Part shown: positions 39,549 through 41,858 of the stretch, one piece after another
How the letters are laid out: each line of letters begins with the position of its first letter
Numbering within the stretch: position 1 is the stretch's first letter
NCBI GenBank assembly: GCA_005880315.1
Contig: VBHB01000082.1
Coordinates: 1-41,858 of the forward strand
Length of the DNA stretch: 41,858 nt
DNA from: Chloroflexota bacterium
GTDB taxonomy: Bacteria; Chloroflexota; Dormibacteria; Dormibacterales; Dormibacteraceae
Direction of reading: 5' to 3'
Notes under the pieces: generated by a model
Database searches by the model: none
What the model was told of the DNA's origin: nothing
Seen by the model: only the letters and a program-made list of their open reading frames with translations
Translations under genes and position numbers: made by a program

Positions 39549-41603
39549 ATGAAGCTTGCCGGCGTTGACGTAGGCGGCACGTTCACCGATGTGATCGTCG
39601 TCGACACGGATTCCAAGGCCGTTCGCATCCACAAGGTGCCTAGCACGCCGGACGACCCATCCGAAGGTCTGCTCGAGGGCTTGCGCTCCGCGGGCGATGA
39701 CTCGTTGGGGGTTGAGTTTCTCGCTCACGGGACCACGATCGCCACCAATTCACTTCTCCAGTACGACGGCGCTCAGGTCGGAATGATCACCACCAAGGGC
39801 TACAGAGATGTACTCCACATCGCTCGCCACCAGCGACCCCTTCACTACTCGATCCAGATGGAGGTGCCCTGGCAGGATCGCGCGCTGATCCGCCGCCGCC
39901 ACCGCAAGGTGGTCACCGAGCGGCTCGGACCGAAGGGCGAGGTCGTAACTCCTCTCCAGGAGGAAGAGGTAGCCGACGCCGCCAGGGAGCTCAAGGAAGC
40001 GGGGGTGTCGTCGATTGTCATCGGCTTTCTCAACAGCTACCGCAATCCGGAGCACGAAGAGCGGGCCCGCTCGATCGTCGAAGAGGTATACCCCGAGGCA
40101 TTCATAACCACGTCAGCCAGCGTCTTTCCCCAATTTCGCGAGTACGAGCGATTTACCACGGCGGCCATCAATGGTTTCGTCGGCGTCAAGGTGCGCAACT
40201 ACCTCGTTCACCTGCGTGAGCGCATGCGCAAGGAGGGGGTGAAGGCGGAGCTGCGCCTGATGCGGTCCAACGGAGGTGTCGCGACAGAAGAGTTTGCGGC
40301 GCGCTACCCCGCGACTCTGCTTCTGAGCGGCCCTGCCGCAGGGGTCCTGGCCGGCGCTCACATCGGCAATGCGTGCGGCCGAACCAAGCTGATCACGTTT
40401 GACATGGGTGGGACCAGCGCCGACATCGGCATCGTCACACCGCGTGGAATCAGCGAAGCTACCGCGCGCGACACATGGATCGCCGGCTACCCGGTGCTGA
40501 TCCCGATGATCGACGTGCACACGGTCGGTGCGGGCGGAGGCAGCGTGGCGTACATCGACCCTGGCGGCGCGTTCCGTGTCGGACCGCGCAGCGCAGGTGC
40601 CCGTCCCGGGCCCGCCTGTTACGGAACCGGCGGCACCGAGGCAACCGTCACCGATGCGAACCTCGTGCTCGGCAGGCTGCGTCCAGACCATTTCCTCGGT
40701 GGGGCGATGTCGGTCAAGCCCGAGCTCGCCGAAACCGCGATTGCCACGTTGGGGTCGCGCCTTGGCCTGTCGGCGCTGGACGCCGCGGCCGGTGTGGTGA
40801 CCCTGGTGAACCACAACATGGCGAACGCGATCCGGTCACGCACTATCCAGAAAGGCCACGATCCGCGTCAGTTCACGCTGGTGGCGTTCGGAGGGGCAGG
40901 CCCGCTGCATGCGGCAGACCTCGCCCGCTCGCTCGAGGTGCCCGAGGTGATCGTGCCCCTGTATCCGGGCATTACCTCCGCCATGGGTTTGCTGAGCACC
41001 GATCTCAAGTACGACCTGATCCAGAACGAGTTCATGCTCGACAGCGAGGCGGACCTGGATCGCATCAACCGCGACTTCAAGCGGCTTGACGCGGACGCCC
41101 GGGCGCAGCTCCAACGAGACGGCGTCGCCGACGGTGGCGCCCAAATTCTGCACGCTGCTGACTGCCGATACGTCGGTCAGGGCTACGAGCTGAGAGTGCC
41201 GATGCCGAACGGCGAGCTCGGCCCGGACGGCATCCAGCACTTCTGGGATGAGTTCAACCGCCTTCACAAGGAGGAATACGGGCACGCCTTCCCGGGCAAT
41301 CCCATCGAGCTGGTGAACATCCGGGTCGTGGCCAGCGGCCGGCTGCCCAAGATGCCGGAGGTCCCGCCGCCCGACTCCGGAAACATCAAGGCTGCGCAGC
41401 TCGCCTCGGCCGACGTCTACTTCGCCGACAAAGGCGGCGCGCTGAAGGCGCAGAAAGCGCAGTTCTACGAACGAGCCAAGCTCCCGGTCGACGCGCGTGT
41501 CAGCGGGCCGGCCGTACTGCTGCAGGTCGATTCGACAACGCTGGTCCCGCCCGGCGCGAGCGCCGAGGTGCTGAAGACCGGCGATTTGCTAATCCGCGTC
41601 TAG
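39549..41603 (+). CDS. hyuA: Hydantoinase/oxoprolinase subunit A
   Basis: 684 residues from ATG 39549, with GGAGG seven bases upstream; the open frame reaches further back inside the racemase gene but not as family sequence. N-terminal GVDVGGTFTDVIVVD (actin-like ATPase phosphate loop), AHGTTIATNSLLQ, LMRSNGG, ITFDMGGTSADIGIV and VHTVGAGGGSVAYID are the HyuA landmarks. With HyuB it hydrolyses cyclic amides using ATP: hydantoins, N-methylhydantoin or 5-oxoproline; the related acetone and acetophenone carboxylases are alternatives that cannot be excluded. Confidence 0.94.
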   Translation: MKLAGVDVGGTFTDVIVVDTDSKAVRIHKVPSTPDDPSEGLLEGLRSAGDDSLGVEFLAHGTTIATNSLLQYDGAQVGMITTKGYRDVLHIARHQRPLHYSIQMEVPWQDRALIRRRHRKVVTERLGPKGEVVTPLQEEEVADAARELKEAGVSSIVIGFLNSYRNPEHEERARSIVEEVYPEAFITTSASVFPQFREYERFTTAAINGFVGVKVRNYLVHLRERMRKEGVKAELRLMRSNGGVATEEFAARYPATLLLSGPAAGVLAGAHIGNACGRTKLITFDMGGTSADIGIVTPRGISEATARDTWIAGYPVLIPMIDVHTVGAGGGSVAYIDPGGAFRVGPRSAGARPGPACYGTGGTEATVTDANLVLGRLRPDHFLGGAMSVKPELAETAIATLGSRLGLSALDAAAGVVTLVNHNMANAIRSRTIQKGHDPRQFTLVAFGGAGPLHAADLARSLEVPEVIVPLYPGITSAMGLLSTDLKYDLIQNEFMLDSEADLDRINRDFKRLDADARAQLQRDGVADGGAQILHAADCRYVGQGYELRVPMPNGELGPDGIQHFWDEFNRLHKEEYGHAFPGNPIELVNIRVVASGRLPKMPEVPPPDSGNIKAAQLASADVYFADKGGALKAQKAQFYERAKLPVDARVSGPAVLLQVDSTTLVPPGASAEVLKTGDLLIRV

Positions 41604-41613
41604 GAGGTCAACA

Positions 41614-41858
41614 ATGGCGATTGCCGCGCCCGCAGTCGACGTCATCGAATATGAGCCGGGAAAGCCGCCGGCCAAAGCCATCGATCCCGTTACCGCTCGC
41701 GTCATCGCGGGAGCCCTGGACAGCATCGCGCTCGAGATCGGTCACAAGCTGACGCGAATGTCCTACTCCTCGATCATTCGGGAGTCCGAAGACTTCGGCG
41801 CCGCGCTGCTCGACGTGAACGGGCGCCAGATCTGCGAGTGCGCGCTTTCGACGCCTCT
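41614..41858 (+). CDS. hyuB: Hydantoinase/oxoprolinase subunit B, N-terminal part (runs off the window)
   Basis: Starts at ATG 41614 with AGGAGG seven bases upstream, 10 bases after the HyuA stop. The first ~80 residues include IDPVTARVIAGALDSIALEIGH and SYSSIIRESEDFGAALLD, the characteristic HyuB beginning. It forms the other half of the ATP-dependent hydrolase. Confidence 0.92.
   Translation, partial: MAIAAPAVDVIEYEPGKPPAKAIDPVTARVIAGALDSIALEIGHKLTRMSYSSIIRESEDFGAALLDVNGRQICECALSTP

Overview
The window is 41.9 kb of GC-rich bacterial chromosome with tightly packed operons, purine-rich GGAGG-type ribosome sites and frequent GTG/TTG starts. A lipobox binding protein, ECF-type vitamin-style importers, giant secreted PKD/FG-GAP protein and PspA fragment fit a terrestrial Terrabacteria lineage (Actinomycetota, Chloroflexota or Dormibacterota); the phylum cannot be settled from the sequence alone. 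No rRNA, complete tRNA, CRISPR array, transposase or integrase is visible.

Layout. (1) 1-237: 3' end of a PspA/IM30-like gene. (2) 287-438: a tRNA-Asn 3'-half remnant followed by a row of short iterated repeats. (3) 528-10803: an M20 peptidase, then a long minus-strand catabolic operon running from a TTGACA promoter and palindromic operator (10756-10803) through a drastically shortened GntR gene, a complete ECF importer (S, A1, A2, T), a SIS sugar isomerase, a PfkB kinase, a BtpA-family protein, two SDR dehydrogenases and a full-length GntR/UTRA regulator. (4) 10901-11093: a dispersed repeat and a second tRNA-like remnant. (5) 11243-17845: a secreted protein of about 2200 residues with FG-GAP, Ig-like and eight PKD-like repeats. 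(6) 18026-27802: a nitroreductase, then EthD and IclR genes, a sugar-type ABC importer (two permeases, lipoprotein, double ATPase), a creatininase-family hydrolase, a 59-residue AtzG-like protein, an AtzE-like amidase and a RidA homologue. (7) 27853-28240: a hairpin-rich non-coding stretch and the third tRNA remnant. (8) 28514-30788: a small secreted protein and a secreted amidase, convergent across a terminator. (9) 30988-41858: one long plus-strand block with a cyclase-family hydrolase, ThDP decarboxylase, GAF-PucR regulator, second ECF importer (S, small 2-TM protein, fused double ATPase, T), Asp/Glu/hydantoin racemase, HyuA and the start of HyuB.

The common theme is scavenging of small nitrogen-containing or sugar-like molecules. 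Three separate importer-plus-catabolism modules, each with its own regulator (GntR, IclR, PucR), sit between three same-orientation tRNA-like remnants, as if they had accumulated as cassettes. The most promising undescribed system is the last one: an ECF transporter, a family best known for vitamin uptake, wired to hydantoin/cyclic-amide degradation genes. None of the substrates is proven by sequence.
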